Shown: positions 1 to 7,069 of the stretch, piece after piece | Layout of the letters: every line of letters begins with the position of its first letter | How positions within the stretch are numbered: position 1 is the stretch's first letter | Origin: CAZGXQ01 sp964530195 | GTDB taxonomy: Bacteria; Patescibacteriota; Minisyncoccia; Minisyncoccales; GBS-2 | Assembly: GCA_964530195.1 (NCBI GenBank) | Contig: CAZGXQ010000054.1 | Coordinates: forward strand, 1 to 12,681 | Direction: 5' to 3' | DNA: 12,681 nucleotides | The notes under the pieces: model-generated | The model's database searches: none | The model's input: the letters and a program-made list of their open reading frames with translations, nothing else | Told to the model about the DNA's origin: nothing | Position numbers and translations under genes: made by a program

Positions 1-1270
1 TCCCAAAAGCCAAAATCCTAAAACCCTCTTTTGCCCACAAATTTAAAGTCTCTAAATATTCTTTTTTCTTTAAATCTTCAATTTGGCAAAAACTCAAAAC
101 TATCTCTGGGGCTCCCATCAAAAACGAAACTCCTTTGCCCTCAATTTCCCAGATCGACATTGAATATTTCTTTGCGCTATCAAATGGTTCTTCAAAAATT
201 TCTTTGCCTTTATTTAAAATTTCTTCTGCATTTTTTCCTAGTTTTTCTTTTGCGAAATTTAAAAGAGCCAATTCTAAACTCGTTCTTTCTTCATTGTTCA
301 AAAGCATAACTTTGAGTACATCCTTTTCGTTTTCAAACTTTGTTTTTACAACCTTCATTTTCCCCTCTGTTAAAGTTCCGGTTTTATCAAGACAAATTAC
401 TGAAGTTGATCCTAAAACCTCGGTCGCCAAAAGAGTTTTTACTAAACCTTGCTTTTTTAAAATTCTCCTCATTCCTAAAGCCAAAACAACAGTAATTATT
501 ACTGGTAAAGCTTCTGGAATTGCTGCAACTGCTAAAACGATTGAGGTTTTGAATGCAGGATAAATTTTTCCTCGGGTTAAAACCTGAGTAAGAAAAATTA
601 AAGAACAAATTGCCAAAACTAAAATTGCCAAATTCTTTGAAAGGTCTTCCAATTTCTTCTGTAGAGGTGTCTTTCCTTCTTCAATTTCAATCAATGCTTT
701 TCCAATTTTTCCAAATTCTGTTTCTTTTCCAATTTTTTCAACCTCCATTATTCCTTTTCCAGAAAGCACTGTAGTCCCCATAAAAACTTTATTCCCTTCC
801 TTTTTCGTAATTCCCTCTTCTTCTCCAGTTAAAATTGCTTCAGAAACTAAAATTTCACCTTGAATTAATTTTCCATCAGCAGGTACTTTGTCCCCAGAAA
901 TCAAAACAACTAAATCTCCAGGAACTAAATCTTTTGCCTCAATCAGTTTTCTTTTTCCTTCTCTAATCACCATTGCTAATGGTTTTATAATTTTTCTTAA
1001 AGAGTGGAGTGTTTTCTTTGCGTTATACTCTTGAAAAAATCCCATCAAAGTATTCAAAACCAAAACTGAAATTATCAAAACAAAATCAAAAAATTCGCCA
1101 AACAAGAGAGAAATTAAAGCTACAATTGCTAAGATTAAAACAAGAGGGTTTTTTAACTGAGAAAATAAAATTTTAATTATGGAGATTTTTTCTTTCCCTA
1201 AAATAACATTTTCTCCAAATTTTTTCTTTAAAATTAAAACTTCATTTTCAGAAAGTCCAAAGTACTCCAT
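1..1270 (-). CDS. P-type (P2A-like) cation-transporting ATPase, C-terminal part outside window
   Basis: This reading frame opens at the ATG at 1270 and runs off the left edge after 423 codons. Residues 35-80 form the first membrane pair, followed by the actuator domain with LTGE at 147-150. A further membrane pair holds IPEALP at 251-256, then comes the phosphorylation motif DKTGTLT at 295-301, whose Asp295 is the aspartyl-phosphate site. A short nucleotide-binding domain ends near GAPE at 386-389. By family knowledge this is an inner-membrane ATP-driven pump. The IPEALP in membrane segment 4 and the FFQEYNA after segment 2 resemble the SERCA/PMR1 Ca2+/Mn2+ group rather than heavy-metal pumps, and no N-terminal metal-binding domain is seen. 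Oddities are TGEE where TGES is usual and Met where the Lys of KGAPE normally sits. It is the last visible gene of the minus-strand run, 6 bp after the DUF362 gene. Ion specificity is inferred; membrane segments 5-10 lie outside the window. Confidence 0.93.
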   Translation of the reverse strand, partial: MEYFGLSENEVLILKKKFGENVILGKEKISIIKILFSQLKNPLVLILAIVALISLLFGEFFDFVLIISVLVLNTLMGFFQEYNAKKTLHSLRKIIKPLAMVIREGKRKLIEAKDLVPGDLVVLISGDKVPADGKLIQGEILVSEAILTGEEEGITKKEGNKVFMGTTVLSGKGIMEVEKIGKETEFGKIGKALIEIEEGKTPLQKKLEDLSKNLAILVLAICSLIFLTQVLTRGKIYPAFKTSIVLAVAAIPEALPVIITVVLALGMRRILKKQGLVKTLLATEVLGSTSVICLDKTGTLTEGKMKVVKTKFENEKDVLKVMLLNNEERTSLELALLNFAKEKLGKNAEEILNKGKEIFEEPFDSAKKYSMSIWEIEGKGVSFLMGAPEIVLSFCQIEDLKKKEYLETLNLWAKEGFRILAFG

Positions 1271-1276
1271 AATTTT

Positions 1277-2068
1277 TTATTCAATTCCCAGTTCTTTTGC
1301 TCTTTTAATTTGAATTAAATCTTCGGGTAAAATTTTTGCTAAAGAATTTTTGGGAAAACTTTGAATAATTTTTACCCCCTCAATATCAATTGCTATTCTA
1401 CTTTTTGATGCCAAAATTAAATTTGGTTCTCTTTCTTCTCCTATTGCTGGTCCTCCTGAAATAAAACATTTTCTGGCATCCATTAAAATTAAATCCGGCT
1501 TAAAAAGAGTATTAAGTTCAGCTATTTTCTCTTGCAAATTAAAAAGATGGAGTTTTATTCTTTCTACTGGCTTCATGAAACCAACTGCTAACTTTAAAGC
1601 TCCAGTATACTGTGCGTACTTGTGGGTTTTTAAACAGGGCAAAAGAATTATTTTATCTGCTCTTTCTAAAATTTCGGTTATGGAAACTGATTTTAAATAT
1701 TTCCCTTTTGGAATCTCCTTTTTTACCCATTTCCATTCTTCAAAAATATAAATTCTGGGTGGGGGGTCTAAATCTAAAAGTTTAAAAATTCCCAACTTTT
1801 CCATTACTTTTTTAGTATTCAAACTCATTGTTGAACTCTCCCCTACCATCACTAATTTAGGATCAGCACTATAAACTATCTCAACCACAGTTTTTAAAAA
1901 TTCAGGATCTGTTGAAGCAGGAAAAGGATCTGCGGTATTAAAATTTGGCTTTATTAAAACCACATCACCTTTTTTTATAAAATTTTGAATTCCACCAAAA
2001 GGCTCTAATGCTCTCAAAATCGTTTCTTTTAGATTTCCATTAAATTCTGCTTTTACTACCTTCTCCAT
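1277..2068 (-). CDS. DUF362-family protein
   Basis: The 263-residue product shows the hallmarks of DUF362: VVLIKPNFN at 36-44, a central LLPCLKTHKYAQYTGALKL segment at 142-160, and DARKCFISGGP at 197-207. Family members are soluble and poorly characterised; many carry a C-terminal ferredoxin domain with CxxCxxC clusters. None is present here: I see only Cys145 and Cys201, so this is the short, core-only form. It lies 3 bp after xseB and 6 bp before the P-type ATPase, so it is probably co-transcribed with both. That arrangement reflects gene packing more than an obvious shared function. The ATG at 2068 is the only sensible start. I assign the family with confidence but no reaction. Confidence 0.85.
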   Translation of the reverse strand: MEKVVKAEFNGNLKETILRALEPFGGIQNFIKKGDVVLIKPNFNTADPFPASTDPEFLKTVVEIVYSADPKLVMVGESSTMSLNTKKVMEKLGIFKLLDLDPPPRIYIFEEWKWVKKEIPKGKYLKSVSITEILERADKIILLPCLKTHKYAQYTGALKLAVGFMKPVERIKLHLFNLQEKIAELNTLFKPDLILMDARKCFISGGPAIGEEREPNLILASKSRIAIDIEGVKIIQSFPKNSLAKILPEDLIQIKRAKELGIE

Positions 2069-2071
2069 GAT

Positions 2072-2275
2072 CTATTCAATTGAATACTTCTTTTTTATTT
2101 CCTCAAATTTATTTTCTACCTCTTTCAATCTCTTTTTACATTTTTCAATTAGCTCCATTCCCCTTTCATATTTTTTTAAAGCTTCGTCCAAATCTATCTC
2201 TTCTTTTTGAAACCACTTGTTTATTTCTTCAATTTCTTGATAAGCTTTTGTGAAATTAAATTTTTCTTGTGTCAT
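2072..2275 (-). CDS. xseB: Exodeoxyribonuclease VII small subunit
   Basis: This small subunit joins XseA to form exodeoxyribonuclease VII, which degrades single-stranded DNA to oligonucleotides in the cytoplasm. The 67-residue product from the ATG at 2275 is almost entirely helical and charged. It has the family pattern of an N-terminal helix (FNFTKAYQEIEEI) followed by DLDEALKKYERGMELIEKCKKRLKEVENK in two stretches, where the EALKKYERG turn is the recognisable XseB motif. I chose ATG 2275; a TTG at 2284 would add three residues (Met-Lys-Lys). From the ATG, the gene overlaps the end of xseA by 20 nt, which suggests translational coupling that would keep subunit production linked. The length is normal for the family. 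The product is secure because xseA is immediately upstream. Confidence 0.9.
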   Translation of the reverse strand: MTQEKFNFTKAYQEIEEINKWFQKEEIDLDEALKKYERGMELIEKCKKRLKEVENKFEEIKKKYSIE

Positions 2276-3626
2276 TTTTTTCAATTTCTGTAACTTTTGA
2301 AATTACCTGACCTTTATAAAATTTAGTTTTGATTTTTTGGGAAATTTTTAATTTTTCTGGATTCTTGATTATCTTTCCCTCTTCATCAAAAGTGATGCTA
2401 TAGCCTTGTTTTAACTTCAAAATTGGATTTGAAAGAGATAGTTTTTCTTTTTCTTGTTCCAATTTTTCTTTAATTTTCTTTTCCCAAATTTTTTGGTTTT
2501 TAATTAACTCTTTTAAAAATCGATCAATTTTCAAATTTTCTTGCCAAATTAAGCTTTTAATTTTCAGAAAATTTTGAACAAACTCTTTTTCTAAAAATTT
2601 AAACTCTTGAAAATAATTTGTAAAATGCAAATTTAGATTTTCTATTAACTCTTTGATTCTTTTTTGCTTTGTCAAAATTTCTTTTTCTATTTTTTCAGTA
2701 AAATCTTTTTGAAAAGAATCAATTTTTTCTTTAACACCTTTGAATGTCTGCAAAAACAAAATGTTCAAATTTTTTTCAATCTCAAAAATATTACCTTTTG
2801 CTTTCTTCCAGCTCTCATTTAAAATTTTTGCAGCATGAGTTGGAGTTGAAGCTCTCAAATCTGAAGCTAAATCTGCTAAGGTTTCATCGTCTTCGTGACC
2901 TATTCCACAAATTATTGGAATTTTTGATGAAACAATTGCCTTGACAATCTCTTCTGTATTAAATGGTCTTAAGCTTTCCCAATCACCACCTCCCCTAATT
3001 AAAACTAAAACATCCAAATCTGGAAGGTTTTGATTGAACCACTCAATAGCTTCTTTGATCTCATAAATTGCAAAAGAACCTTCAACTTTTACTTCAAAAA
3101 AGAAAATTTGAAATCCAAAATTACCAATATTAGCTAAAAAATCTTTTAAAGCTCCTCTTCCAACTTTTGAAGTAATCAAACCAATTTTTTCACAAAATCT
3201 CGGAATTGGTTTTTTTCTTTCTGAATCAAAATATCCTAGAGCAGTTAATTTTTTCTTTAAAATTTCATATTGCTTTTTTAAAATTCCTTCTCCCAAAAGT
3301 TCAATTTTTTGAACTTGAAACTTTAACTCTCCCCTATCTTTCCTAATTTCAGGATAGCCCAAAACCCTAATTTCCATTCCAGGTTCAATCTCAATCCCCA
3401 AACTTTCTATAACTTCTCTCCAAGCAAAACACCTCAAAACTGAACCCTGATCGTCTAAAATATTAAAGAAAATATAATTTGGATAGCTGTTTATTTTTTC
3501 ACCAACTTCTCCTTGAACAATTGCATAACAAGGAGAAATCAACTCATTCAAAAAATCCAAAAATTCAGAAACCGTAAAAACTTTTTCTTCTACCGTAGGC
3601 TCAATTTTTATAGTTTCTATTTTCAT
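2256..3626 (-). CDS. xseA: Exodeoxyribonuclease VII large subunit
   Basis: This is the catalytic large subunit of exodeoxyribonuclease VII (456 residues, normal length). An OB-fold DNA-binding domain covers about residues 16-112, beginning FTVSEFLDFLNELI. The catalytic core follows with GLITSKVGRGALKDF at 149-163, RGGGDWESLRPFN at 211-223, and GIGHEDDETLADLASD-LRASTPT at 241-263, all matching the conserved XseA signatures. Residues about 270-420 are a long, charged, coiled-coil-like helical region, where XseB binds in the known structures. The C-terminal NPILKLKQGYSI strand is also typical. About 15 residues precede the usual family start, and no better internal ATG is visible. It heads the minus-strand run and overlaps xseB, and it is divergent from the pyrimidine operon. 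Confidence 0.96.
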   Translation of the reverse strand: MKIETIKIEPTVEEKVFTVSEFLDFLNELISPCYAIVQGEVGEKINSYPNYIFFNILDDQGSVLRCFAWREVIESLGIEIEPGMEIRVLGYPEIRKDRGELKFQVQKIELLGEGILKKQYEILKKKLTALGYFDSERKKPIPRFCEKIGLITSKVGRGALKDFLANIGNFGFQIFFFEVKVEGSFAIYEIKEAIEWFNQNLPDLDVLVLIRGGGDWESLRPFNTEEIVKAIVSSKIPIICGIGHEDDETLADLASDLRASTPTHAAKILNESWKKAKGNIFEIEKNLNILFLQTFKGVKEKIDSFQKDFTEKIEKEILTKQKRIKELIENLNLHFTNYFQEFKFLEKEFVQNFLKIKSLIWQENLKIDRFLKELIKNQKIWEKKIKEKLEQEKEKLSLSNPILKLKQGYSITFDEEGKIIKNPEKLKISQKIKTKFYKGQVISKVTEIEKNDTRKI

Positions 3627-3636
3627 TGCTTCTTTA

Positions 3637-3665
3637 ATTTTATCTCAGAAATGATTCTTATACAA
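3637..3665 (-). promoter_or_regulatory. Candidate promoter for the xseA run
   Basis: On the minus strand, a -35-like TTGTAT (3665-3660), a 17-nt spacer and a -10-like TAAAAT (3642-3637) would start transcription near 3630, only a few bases before the xseA ATG. An alternative -10 is TATAAG (3662-3657), giving a leader of about 25 nt. Both are imperfect matches in AT-rich DNA. Confidence 0.3.
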
Positions 3666-3703
3666 TTTAGAAAGATTAATTTAATTTTCCACAGGTTTTG
3701 GTC

Positions 3704-3733
3704 TTGACAAAGCTTTTTTGAGAATAATAAAAT
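3704..3733 (+). promoter_or_regulatory. Promoter of the pyrimidine operon
   Basis: A perfect -35 hexamer TTGACA (3704-3709) is followed by an 18-nt spacer and TAAAAT (3728-3733), which matches the -10 consensus at five of six positions. Transcription would start about 3740, on or next to the pyrC ATG at 3741. This implies a leaderless or nearly leaderless mRNA, consistent with the absence of any Shine-Dalgarno sequence there. The start site is inferred from spacing only. Confidence 0.6.
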
Positions 3734-3740
3734 TGAAAAA

Positions 3741-4637
3741 ATGCCTTCAAAGCGAAAATTGAAAAATCTTTTTAAAAAAATTGATCGCCCCAGCCGGGGC
3801 GATTTTTTTTATTTGGAAAAATTCCCAATCATTGATTTGCATTCTCATTTAAGAAATGAAATTTCAAAGCACACTTTTGAAGCCAAAAAAGCTGGAATTG
3901 AGGCTTTAGTTTTTATGGCAAATTCAAACCCTCCTTTGGACAATTTAGAAAGAATTAAAAAAGTTTTAAGAAAAAAAGCTTATTGTCAAATATTTCCCGT
4001 TTCTGCCATTACTAAGGGTTTGAAGGGCAAAGAATTAGTCAATGTAGAAGAAATTAAACCTTATGTTTTAGGTTTTAGCGACGATGGCTATTATTTGGAA
4101 AATTTAGATTTATTAAAGCAGATTTTAGAAAAAAATGTTTTAGTTTTGGCTCATTGCTCGCCCCCATTTGAAATTGGAGTAAAAAAGCCTCACCTGGAAA
4201 CAAAATATGTTGAAAGATATTTAAAAGTTTTTGAAAAAGTTGGGGGGAAATTACATATTCAACATGTCAGCCAAAAAACAACTGTAGAATTAATTAGGAA
4301 TGCGAAAAAAGATGGTTTAAAAATAACCTGTGAAACTTGTCCTCACTACTTTACTTTTACTAAAGATGATTTAGAAACCAAGGTAAATCCACCCCTTGGC
4401 ACAAAAAAAGATGTTTTGGCGATAAAAGAAGGATTGGCTGATGGAACAATAGATGTTATTGCTTCAGATTATGCTCCTTTACCCAGAAAGACTGGCATTT
4501 CAAATTATTTTGCTTTTTTGTGGCTTTCTTTTGGATTAGTTTTTGAAGGGGTTTTAACTAAAGAACAATTAAAAGAAAAACTTTATCTCAATCCCAAAAA
4601 AATAATTGAACAACAAGGTCACAAATTAAAAATTTAA
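3741..4637 (+). CDS. pyrC: Dihydroorotase, compact form
   Basis: Dihydroorotase cyclises N-carbamoyl-aspartate to dihydroorotate, the third step of UMP synthesis. The conserved amidohydrolase ligands are visible: DLHSHLR (His34, His36, Arg38), GFSDDG (Asp114/115), LAHCS (His138), IQHVS (His175), ETCPHYF (198-204), KVNPPLGTKKD (214-224) and ASDYAPL (Asp243). The protein is short, 298 residues against roughly 400-450 for type I enzymes. It lacks the beta-sandwich segments that normally flank the barrel. The usual DHAPH motif is DYAPL here, so both His positions are lost, and HCE is HCS. The first 25 residues are a lysine/arginine-rich extension ahead of the barrel, and codons 15-24 encode a terminator hairpin. 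An in-frame TTG at 3813 (codon 25) is a possible alternative start beyond it, though without a ribosome-binding site. It is the first gene of the operon, 6 bp before the pyrB/pyrI fusion. Confidence 0.9.
   Translation: MPSKRKLKNLFKKIDRPSRGDFFYLEKFPIIDLHSHLRNEISKHTFEAKKAGIEALVFMANSNPPLDNLERIKKVLRKKAYCQIFPVSAITKGLKGKELVNVEEIKPYVLGFSDDGYYLENLDLLKQILEKNVLVLAHCSPPFEIGVKKPHLETKYVERYLKVFEKVGGKLHIQHVSQKTTVELIRNAKKDGLKITCETCPHYFTFTKDDLETKVNPPLGTKKDVLAIKEGLADGTIDVIASDYAPLPRKTGISNYFAFLWLSFGLVFEGVLTKEQLKEKLYLNPKKIIEQQGHKLKI
3784..3810 (+). terminator. Intrinsic terminator inside the start of pyrC, probable attenuator
   Basis: A perfect 8-bp stem (3784-3791 ATCGCCCC with 3796-3803 GGGGCGAT) closes a 4-nt AGCC loop, and the T run extends to 3810. 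An A7 tract at 3774-3780 makes it A-flanked as well as T-flanked. It lies about 45 nt downstream of the predicted transcription start and within pyrC codons 15-24. It is the most GC-rich stretch in the region and uses codons such as CGC, CCC and CGG that are scarce in this AT-rich coding sequence, which suggests selection on RNA rather than protein. I see no upstream segment able to form a strong competing antiterminator, so ribosome movement is the likeliest switch. Confidence 0.75.
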
Positions 4638-4643
4638 AAATTA

Positions 4644-6134
4644 ATGAGGCACATAATTTCAATTTCAGATTTTACAAAAAAAGAAATAGATGAAATCGTA
4701 AAAGGTGCTTCAAAAATGATAAATTATGCAAAAAGAAAAATTTCTCCTCCAGAAGCTAAATTAAAGAAGAAACCAAAAGTTACTCTTTTGTTTTTGGAAC
4801 CTAGTACTAGAACTTTAGGTTCTTTTGAAGAATCAGCAAGAATTTTGAATTGGCCAACAAAAACGATTTCTGGCAAAGAGGGAACTTCTTTAATGAAAAA
4901 AGAAAGTTTAGCTAATACAGTTAGAATGATGGCAGTTCAAGGAACAGATATTTTGATTTTAAGAACAAAAGAAGAAGGAACAGCTCGCTTTGCAGCTGAA
5001 ATTTTAGAAAAATCTGGCTTTGAAAAAATTTCAGTAATTAATGCTGGAGATGGAGCTAATCAACATCCAACTCAGACTTTTTTGGATAGATTGACAATCT
5101 TAAAAGAGCTTGGAAGATTAAGAGATTTTACCTTTGGTTTTGTTGGAGATTTAAAATATAGCAGAACAGTTCATTCCCTTTTGAGCTCTTTTTCGCCACA
5201 AGATAATGTAAAATTTAAATTTGTTTCCTGCCCAGAAACAAGATTGCCTCAAAAATACAAAAGAAATCTAAACTATATAGAAAGCGATTCTTTAGATGAT
5301 CTAAAAGATTGCGACATAGTTTATGTAACCAGAATTCAAGAGGAAAGATTTACTGATCCTTTGGAACTAGAAAGAGTAAGAGGAAAATTCAAAATCACAA
5401 AAGAGGTTTTGGATAGCCTTAAAAAGGATGTGAAAATAATGCATCCTCTGCCCTATGTAGACGAAATTTCACCAGAAATTCGTTTAGATAAAAGAGTAAT
5501 TATTGATAAACAAGCTTGGTATGGAATTCCAACAAGAATGTATCTTTTACTTTGGGCAAATAAAAAAAGAGTTGAAAAAGTTAAAAAAGAGCTATCACAA
5601 AAAATCAAAAAGAATATTTTGGTAGATATGGAAATTGATAAATATTTGGCTCAAAGAAAAAAGGAAGAAAAATACTTCAGACCAATTAGAAATGGCGTTG
5701 TTTTGGATCATTTATCAGTTGGTACAGGAGACAAAATCAAAAAGTGTTTAATTTCTGCAAAGGTTTTAAAAGAAAATAGCGTTATTCATTTAATTGAGAA
5801 TGTGCCCTCAAAGAAAATGAAAATAAAGGATGTTTTAATTTTAGAAAATGCTTTCTTAACAGAAGAGCTTTATGGACTAATTAGAGTAATTTCTCCCCAA
5901 GTGACATTCAATGTTTTAAAAGAAGGAAGGTTTCAGAAAATAAAGGTTGAATTGCCAGAAAAAATTACAAGTTCAAATTCTTTTTCTTGCCCAAACAAGG
6001 TTTGCATTACCAATTTAGACCCTGAAGCAAAATCAAAATTCCAAATTATAAAGGTCGAAAAAGAAAATTTTCTCTTAAAGTGTGAATATTGCGAAAGAGA
6101 ATTTGAAAGAGAAGAAATTATAAAAACCATCTAA
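4644..6134 (+). CDS. pyrBI: Aspartate carbamoyltransferase, fused catalytic and regulatory chains (PyrB-PyrI)
   Basis: The enzyme condenses carbamoyl phosphate and aspartate into N-carbamoyl-aspartate. Residues 1-310 are the catalytic chain: PSTRT at 53-57, the 80s-loop SLMKK at 82-86, Arg107, HPTQ at 141-144, KYSRTVHS with Arg174, TRIQ with Arg230 and Gln232, and HPLP at 267-270. A lysine-rich linker (about 305-345) leads to a PyrI-like allosteric domain (NGVVLDH at 350-356, NVPSKKM at 386-392). It ends with a zinc domain carrying CPNKVC (Cys449, Cys454) and CEYC (Cys480, Cys483). PyrB and PyrI are usually separate proteins; fused forms are known, for example in Thermotoga. Two departures stand out: HPLPR is HPLPY, and by my alignment the E. 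coli PyrI Lys60 effector position is Ile399. No ribosome-binding site is visible; the start lies 6 bp after pyrC. Confidence 0.95.
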   Translation: MRHIISISDFTKKEIDEIVKGASKMINYAKRKISPPEAKLKKKPKVTLLFLEPSTRTLGSFEESARILNWPTKTISGKEGTSLMKKESLANTVRMMAVQGTDILILRTKEEGTARFAAEILEKSGFEKISVINAGDGANQHPTQTFLDRLTILKELGRLRDFTFGFVGDLKYSRTVHSLLSSFSPQDNVKFKFVSCPETRLPQKYKRNLNYIESDSLDDLKDCDIVYVTRIQEERFTDPLELERVRGKFKITKEVLDSLKKDVKIMHPLPYVDEISPEIRLDKRVIIDKQAWYGIPTRMYLLLWANKKRVEKVKKELSQKIKKNILVDMEIDKYLAQRKKEEKYFRPIRNGVVLDHLSVGTGDKIKKCLISAKVLKENSVIHLIENVPSKKMKIKDVLILENAFLTEELYGLIRVISPQVTFNVLKEGRFQKIKVELPEKITSSNSFSCPNKVCITNLDPEAKSKFQIIKVEKENFLLKCEYCEREFEREEIIKTI

Positions 6135-6139
6135 AAAAT

Positions 6140-7063
6140 ATGGCTCCAAAACATCTCACAATGGATCTTGATTTGAAAAAAGAAGAAATTTGGGAAATAT
6201 TTCATTTGGCAAAAGAGTTAAAAGAAAAACAAAAAAGAGGGATTCCACATGAGTTATTAAAAGGAAAAAGCTTGGCAATGATTTTTCAAAAGCCATCAAC
6301 CAGAACAAGAGTAAGTTTTGAAGTAGCAATGACTCAACTTGGAGGACATGCTTTAAATTTGTCTTCACAAGAACTTCAACTTTCTCGAGGAGAAACAATA
6401 GCTGATACTGCAAAGGTTTTATCAAGATATGTAGATTGTATTATGGCAAGGGTTTTTGATCATCAAGATATTGTTGAGTTAGCAAAAAATTCAACTGTTC
6501 CAGTAATTAATGGTCTTTCTGATAAATTTCATCCCTGCCAAGCTTTAACTGATTTGTTCACCATTTGGGAAAAATTTGGAACCCTAGAAAATCTCACTTT
6601 AGTTTTTGTTGGAGACGGAGACAACAATGTAACAAATTCTTTGCTTTTACTTTGTGCCAGATTGGGAGTTAATTTTAGAGTAGCTTGTCCTGAAAAATAT
6701 AAAACAAGAAAAGAAATTTTGGATTTAGCAAAAGAAGATATTGAAAAAAATAAAGTAAAAATTGAAATTTTGGAAGATCCAAAAGAAGCAGTAAAGGGAG
6801 CTGATGTAATTTACACTGATACTTGGGTAAGTATGGGAAGAACTGATGTAAAAGAAAGATTAGAAGCTTTTAAAAATTACCGGGTCAATAAAGAACTTTT
6901 ATCTTTTGCAAAAGAAAGCGTCAAAGTAATGCATTGTTTGCCTGCTCACAGAAATCAAGAAATTACAGACGAAGTGATGGATGGACCAAATTCAATAATT
7001 TTTGATCAGGCAGAAAACAGGCTTCATGTTCAAAAGGCAATTTTAGTTAAATTGTTAACTTAA
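6140..7063 (+). CDS. argF: Ornithine carbamoyltransferase
   Basis: The 307-residue protein has the ornithine carbamoyltransferase set: carbamoyl-phosphate-binding STRT at 53-56, FHPCQALTD at 130-138, the ornithine-binding DTWVSMG at 227-233, and HCLP at 265-268 followed by AHRNQEITDEV. The SMG loop and HCLP distinguish it from the aspartate enzyme just upstream, which has HPTQ and HPLP. It converts ornithine and carbamoyl phosphate to citrulline, reversibly. It sits 5 bp after the PyrB/PyrI fusion and 6 bp before prs, so it is embedded in a pyrimidine operon. No other arginine gene is in the window. Its role may be anabolic, or it may release carbamoyl phosphate from citrulline for the neighbouring aspartate enzyme; the sequence cannot decide. 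Confidence 0.94.
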   Translation: MAPKHLTMDLDLKKEEIWEIFHLAKELKEKQKRGIPHELLKGKSLAMIFQKPSTRTRVSFEVAMTQLGGHALNLSSQELQLSRGETIADTAKVLSRYVDCIMARVFDHQDIVELAKNSTVPVINGLSDKFHPCQALTDLFTIWEKFGTLENLTLVFVGDGDNNVTNSLLLLCARLGVNFRVACPEKYKTRKEILDLAKEDIEKNKVKIEILEDPKEAVKGADVIYTDTWVSMGRTDVKERLEAFKNYRVNKELLSFAKESVKVMHCLPAHRNQEITDEVMDGPNSIIFDQAENRLHVQKAILVKLLT

Positions 7064-7069
7064 ATAAAA

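Noticed and set aside
31..608. Open frames on the plus strand (31-309, 135-563) and on the minus strand (387-608).
   Set aside because: They lie entirely over the P-type ATPase reading frame, whose conserved motifs prove the true frame; their translations are low-complexity Phe/Leu/Ser text.
3685..3693. TTTTCCACA, a match to the DnaA-box consensus TTWTNCACA, in the xseA/pyrC divergent region.
   Set aside because: A single box with such loose consensus is expected by chance about once or twice in AT-rich DNA of this length. There is no cluster of boxes and no origin gene nearby.
3784..3810. Reading the hairpin as the ordinary end-of-gene terminator of a neighbouring transcript.
   Set aside because: Neither neighbouring gene ends there: xseA runs away from it and pyrC has barely started. 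The T run is oriented for plus-strand transcription beginning at the pyrC promoter.
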